The notes under the pieces were generated by a model. That model saw only the letters and a program-made list of their open reading frames with translations. It did not search any database and was not told where the DNA came from. DNA of 64,000 nt from Streptococcus sp. 596553 (GTDB lineage: Bacteria; Bacillota; Bacilli; Lactobacillales; Streptococcaceae), in assembly GCF_900411395.1 (NCBI RefSeq), contig NZ_OXCQ01000001.1, positions 124,001 through 188,000 of the forward strand. The letters run 5' to 3'. Positions 56,072 to 64,000 of the stretch are shown one piece after another. The position numbers and the translations under genes were made by a program. Every line of letters starts with the position of its first letter. The first letter of the stretch is position 1.

Positions 56072-56410
56072 CTAAAGACCTTAATTTAAAAGATTAAACT
56101 ACAGAAAGGGTCGTTTGGTTATTTGTAGTAACTGAACACGGGACTAATTTTATTCGGAAAAAAGTCAAATCGTCTTGACTTCATCGAGCCTTACATCGAT
56201 TTTCTATTTTTCTACAGACATTTTTGGCAAGCCAAATTGTCCCTTTATATCTTAACTGAACACCTTTTCTGTAAAAAACTACTCTATATTCTTTGAAAGG
56301 AGTTGAACACGCCCTAAATGCTGTGTGAAAAAGATAAATTCTCTTGTAAGTATCGCTAACTGCAAGAATTTTCTATTTTCACTTGATATTTTACGGGCTC
56401 TGTATCCTAT
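56072..56410 (+). ncRNA. Intergenic region with two candidate structured elements upstream of parC
   Basis: This 339-base gap has no gene. Block C1 (56103-56255) starts AGAAAGGG, has GTAACTGAACACGGG, GGAAAAAAGTCAAATCG, a stem TTCATCGAG/ACATCGA region, TTTTCTATTTTTC and GTCCCTTTATATCTTAA. Block C2 (56293-56390) starts GAAAGGAGTTGAACACG and has GTGTGAAAAAGATAAATTC ... TTTTCTATTTTCAC. Both share arms and order with the leader upstream of deoD (37418-37606). AAAGGG and CCCTTT could close C1. Confidence 0.5.
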
Positions 56411-58882
56411 ATGAGTAACATTCAAAACATGTCCCTGGAGGACATCATGGGAGAGCGTTTTGGTCGCTACTCCAAGTACATTATTCAAGACCGGGCTTTG
56501 CCAGATATTCGGGATGGCTTGAAGCCGGTTCAGCGTCGTATTCTTTATTCTATGAATAAGGATGGCAATACCTTTGACAAGAGCTACCGCAAGTCGGCCA
56601 AGTCTGTCGGTAACATCATGGGGAATTTCCACCCACACGGGGATTATTCTATCTATGATGCCATGGTCCGTATGTCTCAGGACTGGAAAAATCGTGAGAT
56701 TCTAGTTGAAATGCACGGTAATAACGGTTCTATGGACGGAGATCCGCCTGCGGCTATGCGTTATACTGAGGCACGTCTGTCTGAAATTGCAGGCTACCTT
56801 CTTCAGGATATCGAGAAAAAGACTGTTCCCTTTGCTTGGAACTTTGACGATACGGAGAAAGAGCCGACAGTCTTACCAGCAGCCTTTCCAAACCTCTTAG
56901 TCAATGGTTCGACTGGTATTTCGGCTGGATATGCCACAGACATTCCACCGCATAATTTGGCTGAGGTCATTGATGCTGCGGTTTACATGATTGACCATCC
57001 AACTGCCAAAGTTGACAAACTCATGGAATTTTTACCTGGACCAGACTTCCCGACAGGAGGGATCATCCAAGGTCGTGATGAAATTAAGAAGGCCTACGAA
57101 ACTGGGAAAGGGCGCGTGGTTGTTCGTTCCAAGACTGAGATTGAAAAGCTAAAAGGTGGTAAGGAACAAATCGTTATTACTGAGATTCCTTATGAAATCA
57201 ACAAGGCCAATCTGGTCAAGAAAATCGATGATGTTCGTGTCAATAACAAGGTGGCAGGCATTGCTGAGGTTCGTGATGAGTCTGACCGTGATGGTCTTCG
57301 TATTGCGATTGAGCTCAAAAAAGACGCTAATACGGAGCTCGTTCTCAACTATCTCTTCAAATACACAGACCTGCAAATCAACTACAACTTCAACATGGTG
57401 GCGATTGACAATTTTACACCTCGTCAGGTTGGGATTGTCCCAATCTTATCTAGCTATATCGCCCACCGTCGTGAAGTGATTTTGGCTCGTTCCCGATTTG
57501 ACAAGGAAAAGGCTGAGAAGCGTCTCCATATCGTCGAAGGTTTGATTCGCGTGATTTCGATTTTGGACGAGGTTATTGCTCTTATCCGTGCATCTGAGAA
57601 TAAGGCTGACGCCAAGGAAAATCTCAAGGTCAGCTATGATTTTACAGAGGAGCAGGCTGAGGCTATCGTAACCTTGCAACTGTATCGTTTGACCAATACC
57701 GATGTGGTTGTCTTGCAGGAAGAAGAAGCAGAACTTCGTGAGAAGATTGCTATGCTTGCTGCGATTATCGGTGATGAACGGACCATGTACAATCTCATGA
57801 AGAAAGAACTTCGTGAGGTCAAGAAGAAATTTGCAACTCCGCGTTTAAGTTCTTTAGAAGACACTGCGAAAGCAATCGAGATTGATACAGCTAGTCTTAT
57901 CGCCGAGGAAGATACCTATGTCAGCGTGACCAAGGCAGGTTACATCAAGCGTACCAGTCCACGTTCCTTTGCGGCTTCCACTCTGGAAGAAATTGGCAAA
58001 CGTGATGACGATCGTTTGATCTTTGTACAATCTGTCAAGACCACCCAGCATCTTTTGATGTTCACAAGTCTTGGGAATGTCATTTATCGACCAATCCATG
58101 AATTGGCAGATATTCGCTGGAAGGATATCGGAGAGCATCTGAGCCAGACCATTACAAACTTCGAAACGAATGAAGAAATCCTTTATGTGGAAGTAGTGGA
58201 TCAGTTTGACGATGCGACAACCTACTTTGCAGCCACTCGTCTCGGTCAAATCAAACGGGTAGAGCGCAAAGAATTCACTCCATGGCGGACCTACAAGTCT
58301 AAGTCTGTCAAGTATGCTAAGCTCAAAGACGAGGCAGACCAGATTGTAGCAGTGGCTCCGATTAAACTGGATGATGTTCTCTTGATTAGCCAAAATGGTT
58401 ATGCCCTACGTTTCAATATCGAAGAGGTTCCGGTTGTCGGTGCTAAGGCAGCAGGTGTCAAAGCTATGAACTTGAAAGAAGATGATGTCCTCCAAGCAGC
58501 CTTTATCTGTAATACCTCGTCCTTTTACCTCTTGACCCAGCGTGGAAGTTTGAAACGTGTTTCTATTGAGGAAATTCCAGCAACCAGTCGTGCCAAACGC
58601 GGACTACAAGTCTTGCGTGAGTTGAAAAACAAACCGCACCGTGTCTTCTTGGCAGGAGCAGTTGCAGAGCAAGGCTTCGTTGGTGACCTCTTTAGTACAG
58701 ATGTGGAAGAGAACGACCAAACTCTGCTTGTTCAATCCAACAAAGGAACAATCTATGAAAGTCGATTGCAAGACTTGAATTTGTCAGAACGCACAAGTAA
58801 CGGTAGCTTCATCTCTGACACGATTTCAGATGAAGAAGTTTTTGACGCTTACCTTAAAGAAGTATTTACTGAAGCTAAATAA
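56411..58882 (+). CDS. parC: DNA topoisomerase IV subunit A, with Tyr at codon 79
   Basis: The 823-residue breakage-reunion subunit of topoisomerase IV. Catalytic tyrosine Y118 (AMRYTEARL), a winged-helix domain, a long coiled segment and the C-terminal beta-pinwheel repeats are intact. In the quinolone-resistance region HPHGDYSIYD, codon 79 (56645-56647) is TAT = Tyr where fluoroquinolone-susceptible pneumococci have Ser (TCT); D83 and K137 are unchanged. G52 and D91 differ from the common pneumococcal S52 and N91. No Shine-Dalgarno is visible before ATG 56411. Confidence 0.97.
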   Translation: MSNIQNMSLEDIMGERFGRYSKYIIQDRALPDIRDGLKPVQRRILYSMNKDGNTFDKSYRKSAKSVGNIMGNFHPHGDYSIYDAMVRMSQDWKNREILVEMHGNNGSMDGDPPAAMRYTEARLSEIAGYLLQDIEKKTVPFAWNFDDTEKEPTVLPAAFPNLLVNGSTGISAGYATDIPPHNLAEVIDAAVYMIDHPTAKVDKLMEFLPGPDFPTGGIIQGRDEIKKAYETGKGRVVVRSKTEIEKLKGGKEQIVITEIPYEINKANLVKKIDDVRVNNKVAGIAEVRDESDRDGLRIAIELKKDANTELVLNYLFKYTDLQINYNFNMVAIDNFTPRQVGIVPILSSYIAHRREVILARSRFDKEKAEKRLHIVEGLIRVISILDEVIALIRASENKADAKENLKVSYDFTEEQAEAIVTLQLYRLTNTDVVVLQEEEAELREKIAMLAAIIGDERTMYNLMKKELREVKKKFATPRLSSLEDTAKAIEIDTASLIAEEDTYVSVTKAGYIKRTSPRSFAASTLEEIGKRDDDRLIFVQSVKTTQHLLMFTSLGNVIYRPIHELADIRWKDIGEHLSQTITNFETNEEILYVEVVDQFDDATTYFAATRLGQIKRVERKEFTPWRTYKSKSVKYAKLKDEADQIVAVAPIKLDDVLLISQNGYALRFNIEEVPVVGAKAAGVKAMNLKEDDVLQAAFICNTSSFYLLTQRGSLKRVSIEEIPATSRAKRGLQVLRELKNKPHRVFLAGAVAEQGFVGDLFSTDVEENDQTLLVQSNKGTIYESRLQDLNLSERTSNGSFISDTISDEEVFDAYLKEVFTEAK

Positions 58883-58891
58883 GTGAAATGA

Positions 58892-58920
58892 AGAATCAGT
58901 TCTAAGAGCTGGTTCTTTTT
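58892..58920 (+). terminator. Terminator after parC
   Basis: AGAATCAGTTC pairs with GAGCTGGTTCT (two G-U pairs) around TAA, followed by TTTT. Confidence 0.8.
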
Positions 58921-58928
58921 ATTGAAGA

Positions 58929-58943
58929 AATTTTCTGAAAATT
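58929..58943 (+). promoter_or_regulatory. CodY box upstream of ilvE
   Basis: AATTTTCTGAAAATT is an exact match to the CodY consensus AATTTTCWGAAAATT. It lies just upstream of the -35. Confidence 0.88.
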
Positions 58944-58954
58944 ACAAAATATAC

Positions 58955-58982
58955 TTGCTATTTTAGAAAAATAGTGTAGAAT
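58955..58982 (+). promoter_or_regulatory. ilvE promoter
   Basis: TTGCTA (58955-58960), 16 bases, TAGAAT (58977-58982). Confidence 0.6.
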
Positions 58983-59016
58983 ATAAGAAATAGGTTTTTA
59001 GAATAAGGAGTGGAAT

Positions 59017-60039
59017 ATGACAGTAACGATTGATTGGGAAAACCTTGGTTTTTCCTATATGAAATTACCTTATCGCTATATTGCTCATTTTAAAAATGGA
59101 CAATGGAATCAAGGAGAGCTTACAGAGGATGCAACTTTGCATATTTCAGAGTCTTCTCCAAGTCTCCACTATGGACAACAAGCATTTGAAGGTTTGAAAG
59201 CTTATCGTACTAAGGATGGCAGTGTTCAACTGTTCCGTCCTGATGAAAATGCTAAACGCCTGCAACGTACATGTGACCGTCTCTTGATGCCACAAGTTCC
59301 GACAGACATGTTTGTAGAAGCTTGTAAAGCAGTTGTCCGTGCGAATGAAGAATACGTACCACCATACGGAACAGGTGGAACCCTCTATCTTCGTCCACTT
59401 TTGATTGGTGTCGGAGATATTATCGGGGTAAAACCAGCAGAGGAGTATATTTTTACTATCTTTGCTATGCCAGTTGGAAATTACTTTAAGGGTGGTTTGG
59501 TCCCTACCAACTTCTTGATTCAGGATGAATACGACCGTGCCGCTCCAAATGGTACAGGTGCGGCTAAGGTTGGTGGGAATTATGCTGCCAGTCTCTTGCC
59601 AGGGAAATTGGCCAAGTCACGTCATTTCTCAGATGTTATTTACCTAGATCCATCAACACATACAAAGATTGAAGAAGTTGGATCAGCTAACTTCTTTGGA
59701 ATTACAGCTGATAATGAATTTGTAACGCCATTGAGTCCATCTATCTTGCCATCTATTACCAAGTATTCCTTACTTTATTTGGCAGAACATCGCTTGGGCT
59801 TAACTCCTATTGAAGGAGATGTTCCAATTGATAACCTTGACCGTTTTGTAGAGGCAGGTGCCTGTGGTACAGCAGCGGTTATTTCTCCAATTGGAGGTAT
59901 TCAACACGGTGATGATTTCCATGTATTTTATAGTGAAACAGAAGTTGGCCCTGTGACTCGTAAACTCTATGATGAATTGACAGGTATTCAGTTTGGTGAT
60001 ATTGAAGCGCCAGAAGGTTGGATTGTAAAAGTAGATTAA
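59017..60039 (+). CDS. ilvE: Branched-chain amino acid aminotransferase
   Basis: A 340-residue PLP enzyme of fold type IV that interconverts Leu/Ile/Val and their keto acids. The PLP lysine is K184 in GAAKVGGNYAAS. LHYGQQAFEGLKAYR, GTLYLRPLLIG and the late EVGSANFFGI and GTAAVISPIG segments match the type-II BCAT subgroup. AAGGAGTGG precedes the ATG. Regulation by CodY, sensing branched-chain amino acids, is strongly suggested by the perfect box upstream. Confidence 0.96.
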   Translation: MTVTIDWENLGFSYMKLPYRYIAHFKNGQWNQGELTEDATLHISESSPSLHYGQQAFEGLKAYRTKDGSVQLFRPDENAKRLQRTCDRLLMPQVPTDMFVEACKAVVRANEEYVPPYGTGGTLYLRPLLIGVGDIIGVKPAEEYIFTIFAMPVGNYFKGGLVPTNFLIQDEYDRAAPNGTGAAKVGGNYAASLLPGKLAKSRHFSDVIYLDPSTHTKIEEVGSANFFGITADNEFVTPLSPSILPSITKYSLLYLAEHRLGLTPIEGDVPIDNLDRFVEAGACGTAAVISPIGGIQHGDDFHVFYSETEVGPVTRKLYDELTGIQFGDIEAPEGWIVKVD

Positions 60040-60061
60040 AAATATATTAAAGGAGATTTTT

Positions 60062-62029
60062 ATGAAATCAAAAAAGTGGATTTTAACAACAGGACTTATC
60101 CTAAGCACAACAGCTCTTTTAGCAGCCTGTGGGAAAGCTGATAAAGAAGCAGATGCTCCGACAACATTTTCTTATGTCTATGCAGTGGATCCAGCATCCT
60201 TGGACTACAGCATAGCAACGCGTACATCCACAACAGATATTATCGGGAATGTTGTTGATGGTTTGATGGAAAATGATAAATATGGTAATGTTATTCCTTC
60301 TTTGGCTGAGGATTGGTCTGTCTCAAAAGATGGATTGACTTATACCTATAAACTTCGTAAGGGAGTGAAATGGTACACATCAGAAGGCGAAGAATACGCA
60401 GAAGTAACAGCCCATGACTTTGTGACAGGATTAAAACACGTGGCTGATGGTAAGTCAGACGGTGTCTCTCTCATCCAAAATTCAATCAAAGGCTTGGACG
60501 CCTATATGACTGGTGAAACCAATGATTTCTCTACAGTTGGTGTTAAAGCTTTGGATGACTACACAGTTGAGTATACATTGAATGCGCCAGAAAGTTTCTG
60601 GAATTCAAAAGTTACAACAGCGACGATGTTACCTGTAAATGAAGAGTTTTTAAAGGCATCTGGAAAGAATTACGGAGAGGTTAGCCCAGCAGGTATTCTC
60701 TACAATGGCCCTTATTTCTTAAAAACATTGACTTCTAAATCTTTGATTGAATATGAAAAAAATCCAAATTACTGGGATAAAGAAAATGTTAAAATTGAGA
60801 AGATTAAATTGACCTACTACGATGGTTCAGATCAGGAGTCTTTGATCCGTAGCTTCTCCTCTGGTGCTTATACGACAGCCCGTCTCTTCCCAAGCAGCTC
60901 AAACTTTGCTTCAACTTTGGAACAATACGGAGATAAAATCACTTATAGCCCACAGGACTCAAGTAGTTATTACTTCACCTTTAACGTAAATCGTCAGTCA
61001 TACAATAAAACTGCGAAAACAAGCGAAGAGCAAAAGACTTCTACAAAAGAAGCTATGCTTAATAAGGACTTCCGTCAGGCTATCAACTTTGCCTTCAACC
61101 GTCATTCTTATGCTGCCCAGCTAAATGGTGAAGATGGTGCGGACAAGATTATTCGTAATAGTCTAGTTCCAGATAACTTTGTGCAAGCAGGTGGTAAGAA
61201 CTTTGGTCAAATCGCTCAAGCAGAGTTGGTGAACTATGGTGACCAATGGAAAGGTGTTGAGCTAGTTGACGGTAAGGATTCTATCTACAACCCTGACAAG
61301 GCTAAAGCTGCTTTCGAAAAAGCTAAGAAAGACTTGGAATCTAAAGGGGTAACCTTCCCAATTCACTTGGATGTCCCGGTTGAACAAACAGATACTATCG
61401 CCGTTCAACAAAGCAACTCTTTCAAACAGTCTATTGAATCAACTCTTGGTGCTGAAAATGTTATCATCGATGTACTTCAAATGACAGATAATGAAAAAGA
61501 AACGATTACATCACAAGCGCGTGTTCCTTCTCAAAAAGACTATGATTTGAACAGTACAGGATGGGCTCCAAGCTATCAAGATCCAGCGTCTTACTTGAAT
61601 ATTATGGATCCAAAATCTGGTTCTGCCATGAAACACCTTGGTATTACGAAAGGAAAAGATAAGGATGTTGTCGCTAAACTTGGTTTGGATCAATATAAGA
61701 AATTGTTAGAAGATGCTGTTTCTGAGACCACTGACCTAGAGAAGAGATATGAAAAATATGCCAAAGCTCAAGCTTGGTTGACAGATAGTTCATTATTGAT
61801 GCCAACAGCTTCATCTGGTGGTTCTCCAGTTGTAAGTAACGTAGTGCCATTCTCAAAACCATACTCACAAGTTGGTATTAAGGGGGATCCATATATCTTT
61901 AAAGGAATGAAATTGCAAAAAGATATTGTTACAACAAAAGAATATGACGAAGCTCTTAAAAAATGGCAAAAAGAAAAATTGGAATCCAATAGCAAATACC
62001 AAAAAGAACTAGAAAAACATATTAAATAA
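60062..62029 (+). CDS. Oligopeptide ABC transporter substrate-binding lipoprotein (AliA/AmiA-like)
   Basis: A 655-residue lipoprotein; signal sequence ends LLAAC with lipidated C23. The mature part is of the SBP_bac_5 family: Y-A-V-D-P-A-S-L-D-Y, NVVDGLMENDKYGNVIPSLAEDW, GLTYTYKLRKGVKWYT, V-T-A-H-D-F-V-T-G-L-K, GPYFLK and FRQAINFAFNR. It binds oligopeptides outside the membrane for uptake by the Ami transporter encoded elsewhere. It starts 22 bases after ilvE with AAAGGAG, so the two share the CodY-controlled promoter. The frame is full length and undamaged. Confidence 0.93.
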   Translation: MKSKKWILTTGLILSTTALLAACGKADKEADAPTTFSYVYAVDPASLDYSIATRTSTTDIIGNVVDGLMENDKYGNVIPSLAEDWSVSKDGLTYTYKLRKGVKWYTSEGEEYAEVTAHDFVTGLKHVADGKSDGVSLIQNSIKGLDAYMTGETNDFSTVGVKALDDYTVEYTLNAPESFWNSKVTTATMLPVNEEFLKASGKNYGEVSPAGILYNGPYFLKTLTSKSLIEYEKNPNYWDKENVKIEKIKLTYYDGSDQESLIRSFSSGAYTTARLFPSSSNFASTLEQYGDKITYSPQDSSSYYFTFNVNRQSYNKTAKTSEEQKTSTKEAMLNKDFRQAINFAFNRHSYAAQLNGEDGADKIIRNSLVPDNFVQAGGKNFGQIAQAELVNYGDQWKGVELVDGKDSIYNPDKAKAAFEKAKKDLESKGVTFPIHLDVPVEQTDTIAVQQSNSFKQSIESTLGAENVIIDVLQMTDNEKETITSQARVPSQKDYDLNSTGWAPSYQDPASYLNIMDPKSGSAMKHLGITKGKDKDVVAKLGLDQYKKLLEDAVSETTDLEKRYEKYAKAQAWLTDSSLLMPTASSGGSPVVSNVVPFSKPYSQVGIKGDPYIFKGMKLQKDIVTTKEYDEALKKWQKEKLESNSKYQKELEKHIK

Positions 62030-62034
62030 AGCAG

Positions 62035-62072
62035 AAAACTCTATATCAGACAAGCCTGATATAGAGTTTTTT
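62035..62072 (+). terminator. Terminator after the oligopeptide-binding gene
   Basis: AAAACTCTATATCAG pairs perfectly with CTGATATAGAGTTTT around ACAAGC; T-run follows. Confidence 0.92.
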
Positions 62073-62073
62073 C

Positions 62074-62102
62074 TTGCTAGTTTTAGGATTTTCTTGTAAA
62101 AT
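62074..62102 (+). promoter_or_regulatory. Promoter of the DUF2969 gene
   Basis: TTGCTA (62074-62079), 17 bases, TAAAAT (62097-62102). Confidence 0.65.
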
Positions 62103-62126
62103 AGAAAAAGTGAAGAGAGGTATGAA

Positions 62127-62357
62127 ATGAGTAAGAAAGATAAAAAAATCGAAATTCAAGTATCAGATGCCAAAGTTAATGTAGGAAAAGACAGTTTTGA
62201 AGGCTATACCTTGACCATTGGTAAAAAAGTTATCGGAGAAATTGCCGAATTAGACGGACAATTTGCCATCATAAAGAATGGGAATGTCGATAGTTTTTAT
62301 AAAAAATTGGAAAAAGCTGTGGAAATTTTGATTGAAAATTATAATTTAGCAAAATAA
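62127..62357 (+). CDS. DUF2969 family protein
   Basis: A 76-residue charged soluble protein of the DUF2969 family (SKKDKKIEIQVSDAK..., G-K-x-x-I-G-E-I-x-E-x-D-x-x-F, then KKLEKAVEILIENYNL). No known function. AGAGAGGT precedes ATG 62127. Own promoter; followed by the tRNA promoter. Confidence 0.85.
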   Translation: MSKKDKKIEIQVSDAKVNVGKDSFEGYTLTIGKKVIGEIAELDGQFAIIKNGNVDSFYKKLEKAVEILIENYNLAK

Positions 62358-62360
62358 GTC

Positions 62361-62389
62361 TTGTTTTTTTGAAATTTTCATGATATAAT
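62361..62389 (+). promoter_or_regulatory. Promoter of the tRNA pair
   Basis: TTGTTT (62361-62366), 17 bases, TGA-extended TATAAT (62384-62389). Confidence 0.75.
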
Positions 62390-62406
62390 AGTCCATGTTG
62401 ATTGTA

Positions 62407-62487
62407 GGAGAGATAGCGAAGAGGCTAAACGCGGCGGACTGTAAATCCGCTCCTTCGGGTTCGGGGGTTCGAATCCCTCTCTCTCCA
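62407..62487 (+). tRNA. tRNA-Tyr (anticodon GTA)
   Basis: The acceptor stem GGAGAGA pairs with TCTCTCC, discriminator A. Anticodon GTA at 62441-62443, a long class II variable arm (CTCCTTCGGGTTCGGG region) and T-loop GGTTCGAATCC. CCA is not encoded. Confidence 0.96.
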
Positions 62488-62496
62488 TTTCATCAA

Positions 62497-62568
62497 TGGG
62501 GTATAGCCAAGCGGTAAGGCAAGGGACTTTGACTCCCTCATGCGTTGGTTCGAATCCAGCTACCCCAG
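62497..62568 (+). tRNA. tRNA-Gln (anticodon TTG)
   Basis: The acceptor stem TGGGGTA pairs with TACCCCA, discriminator G. Anticodon TTG at 62529-62531 in loop CTTTGAC, D-loop AGCGGTAAGGC, T-loop GGTTCGAATCC. Nine bases after tRNA-Tyr, so co-transcribed. Confidence 0.96.
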
Positions 62569-62689
62569 TTCTTAGGTAATAATCAAGATAAAAAGCAAAA
62601 TATCTTAGGGTATTTTATTTTTATAATTGAAAGACGTGAATGATATGAACATGTCCTTGCGGGTGCTTAGGAAAAAAATTATAAGTATG

Positions 62690-62714
62690 TCAAGTTTAAG
62701 AAAAACTTGATTGT
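62690..62714 (+). promoter_or_regulatory. Hairpin just upstream of the rpsA ribosome-binding site
   Basis: CAAGTTT pairs with AAACTTG directly before TTGGAGGA. It may influence rpsA translation. The remaining part of the 161-base gap contains a weak hairpin AAAATA...TATTTT (about 62598-62616) that may end the tRNA transcript. Confidence 0.4.
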
Positions 62715-62729
62715 TGGAGGATTTTTTAG

Positions 62730-63932
62730 ATGAACGAATTTGAAGATTTGCTAAATAGCGTTAGCCAAGTTGAGACTGGTGATGTTGTTAGTGCTGAAGT
62801 ATTGACAGTTGATGCGACTCAAGCTAACGTTGCAATCTCTGGAACTGGTGTTGAAGGTGTCTTGACTCTTCGCGAATTGACAAACGATCGCGATGCAGAT
62901 ATCAATGACTTTGTTAAAGTAGGAGAAGTATTGGATGTTCTTGTACTTCGTCAAGTAGTTGGTAAAGATACTGATACAGTTACATACCTTGTATCTAAAA
63001 AACGCCTTGAAGCTCGCAAAGCATGGGACAAACTTGTTGGTCGCGAAGAAGAAGTTGTTACTGTTAAAGGAACTCGTGCCGTTAAAGGTGGACTTTCAGT
63101 AGAATTTGAAGGTGTTCGTGGATTTATCCCAGCTTCAATGTTGGATACTCGTTTCGTACGTAACACTGAGCGTTTTGTAGGTCAAGAATTTGATGCTAAA
63201 ATCAAAGAAGTTGACGCTAAAGAAAACCGCTTCATCCTTTCACGTCGTGAAGTTGTTGAAGCAGCTACAGCAGCAGCTCGCGCTGAAGTATTCGGTAAAT
63301 TGGCTGTTGGTGATGTAGTAACTGGTAAAGTTGCACGTATCACAAGCTTCGGTGCTTTCATCGACCTTGGTGGTGTTGACGGATTGGTTCACTTGACTGA
63401 ATTGTCACATGAACGTAACGTATCACCAAAATCAGTTGTAACTGTTGGTGAAGAAATTGAAGTGAAAATTCTTGATCTTAACGAAGAAGAAGGACGCGTA
63501 TCACTTTCACTTAAAGCAACAACACCTGGACCATGGGATGGTGTTGAGCAAAAATTGGCTAAAGGTGATGTAGTAGAAGGAACAGTTAAACGTTTGACTG
63601 ACTTCGGTGCATTTGTTGAAGTATTGCCAGGTATCGATGGACTTGTTCACGTATCACAAATTTCACACAAACGTATTGAAAATCCAAAAGAAGCTCTTAA
63701 AGTTGGTCAAGAAGTTCAAGTTAAAGTTCTTGACGTTAACGCAGATGCAGAGCGCGTATCACTTTCTATCAAAGCTCTTGAAGAGCGTCCAGCTCAAGAA
63801 GAAGGACAAAAAGAAGAAAAACGTGCTGCTCGTCCACGTCGTCCAAAACGTCAAGAAAAACGTGATTTCGAACTTCCAGAAACACAAACAGGATTCTCAA
63901 TGGCTGATTTGTTTGGTGATATCGAACTTTAA
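62730..63932 (+). CDS. rpsA: Ribosomal protein S1 / S1-domain RNA-binding protein
   Basis: A 400-residue protein with four S1 (OB-fold) repeats: about 17-90, 104-175, 190-262 and 275-347. Repeats three and four are most typical (GKVARITSFGAFIDLGGVDGLVHLTELS; VKRLTDFGAFVEVLPGIDGLVHVSQIS). A basic and then acidic tail (ARPRRPKRQEKRD...ADLFGDIEL) closes it. It promotes mRNA binding; low-GC Gram-positive S1 homologues are shorter than the six-repeat E. coli form. GGAGGA precedes the ATG. Confidence 0.95.
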   Translation: MNEFEDLLNSVSQVETGDVVSAEVLTVDATQANVAISGTGVEGVLTLRELTNDRDADINDFVKVGEVLDVLVLRQVVGKDTDTVTYLVSKKRLEARKAWDKLVGREEEVVTVKGTRAVKGGLSVEFEGVRGFIPASMLDTRFVRNTERFVGQEFDAKIKEVDAKENRFILSRREVVEAATAAARAEVFGKLAVGDVVTGKVARITSFGAFIDLGGVDGLVHLTELSHERNVSPKSVVTVGEEIEVKILDLNEEEGRVSLSLKATTPGPWDGVEQKLAKGDVVEGTVKRLTDFGAFVEVLPGIDGLVHVSQISHKRIENPKEALKVGQEVQVKVLDVNADAERVSLSIKALEERPAQEEGQKEEKRAARPRRPKRQEKRDFELPETQTGFSMADLFGDIEL

Positions 63933-63949
63933 TCAAATTGAAAATTCAC

Positions 63950-63986
63950 AAAATCCTTTGTTTACTAAACAAGGGATTTTTCTTTT
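63950..63986 (+). terminator. Terminator after rpsA
   Basis: AAAATCCTTTGTTT pairs with AAACAAGGGATTTT around ACT; T-rich tail. Confidence 0.88.
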
Positions 63987-64000
63987 GTCTCTGCTCCTTT

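Noticed and set aside
62640..62690. Further member of the deoD/parC intergenic element upstream of rpsA
   Set aside because: It has GAAAGACGTGAATGATATGAACATG, superficially similar, but lacks the AAAAAGAtAAA / CTATTTT arms and the order of motifs; more likely an unrelated rpsA leader.

Overview
The window reads as chromosome from a mitis-group Streptococcus (S. pneumoniae, S. mitis or S. pseudopneumoniae). The reasons are the gene order pepN-ciaRH-dinG-rodA-gyrB-ezrA-clpE-folD-rpiA-deoB-punA-pdp-deoC-cdd-plsY-parE-parC-ilvE-rpsA, two BOX repeats, abundant extended -10 (TGnTATAAT) promoters, a CtsR operator at clpE and a CodY box at ilvE. ParC residues G52 and D91 lean towards a viridans/mitis background rather than a typical pneumococcus. 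That species call is inference from memory of the sequences, not a search.

Layout. Positions 1-5400 hold small accessory and housekeeping enzymes: aldo/keto reductase, a DUF2829/Tad2-like protein, SDR, Nudix, GNAT, a damaged PEP-utilising-enzyme homologue and an ASCH protein. Positions 5500-20550 are core: pepN, the CiaRH two-component system, a U32 protein, DinG, RodA, DJ-1, HAD, GyrB and EzrA. Positions 20700-29000 carry DUF1827, Nudix, ClpE, DUF1797, a polar amino acid ABC permease/ATPase pair, FolD, an unknown protein and NAD(P)HX dehydratase. Positions 29200-38300 are a nucleoside and pentose salvage block (rpiA, deoB, DUF1697, punA, deoD). It is interrupted by a 2.7 kb gene for a secreted multidomain protein, a broken second punA end and a CLC channel gene. 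Positions 38500-42000 hold Sir2, a P-loop kinase-like protein, rpsT, coaA and a membrane protein. Positions 42200-49950 are a second salvage block for nucleoside uptake and breakdown (methyltransferase, pdp, deoC, cdd, lipoprotein PnrA and its ABC transporter). Positions 50000-58900 are plsY, then parE and parC with a type II restriction-modification pair, a Fic protein and a broken aminoglycoside adenylyltransferase between them. Positions 59000-64000 are ilvE, an oligopeptide-binding lipoprotein, DUF2969, tRNA-Tyr, tRNA-Gln and rpsA.

How the genes work together. PnrA and its ABC transporter bring in nucleosides. PunA, DeoD, Pdp and Cdd split or deaminate them. DeoB and DeoC turn the pentose phosphates into central-metabolism intermediates, with RpiA linking to the pentose phosphate pathway. 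GyrB and ParE/ParC are type II topoisomerase subunits. ParC carries tyrosine at codon 79, a classic fluoroquinolone-resistance substitution.

Most striking is the 915-residue secreted protein at 32867-35614. It joins a signal peptide, calcium-binding thrombospondin type-3-like repeats, a class 3 lipase domain with GHSLGG, two tandem F-type lectin (discoidin-like) domains and a C-terminal domain that reads as domain 4 of a cholesterol-dependent cytolysin such as pneumolysin, without the pore-forming domains. Other unusual items are a recurring structured intergenic element upstream of deoD and parC (both lacking a clear Shine-Dalgarno), nine perfect copies of a decamer right after a near-consensus promoter, four apparently leaderless genes, and two genes each interrupted by a single in-frame TAA.
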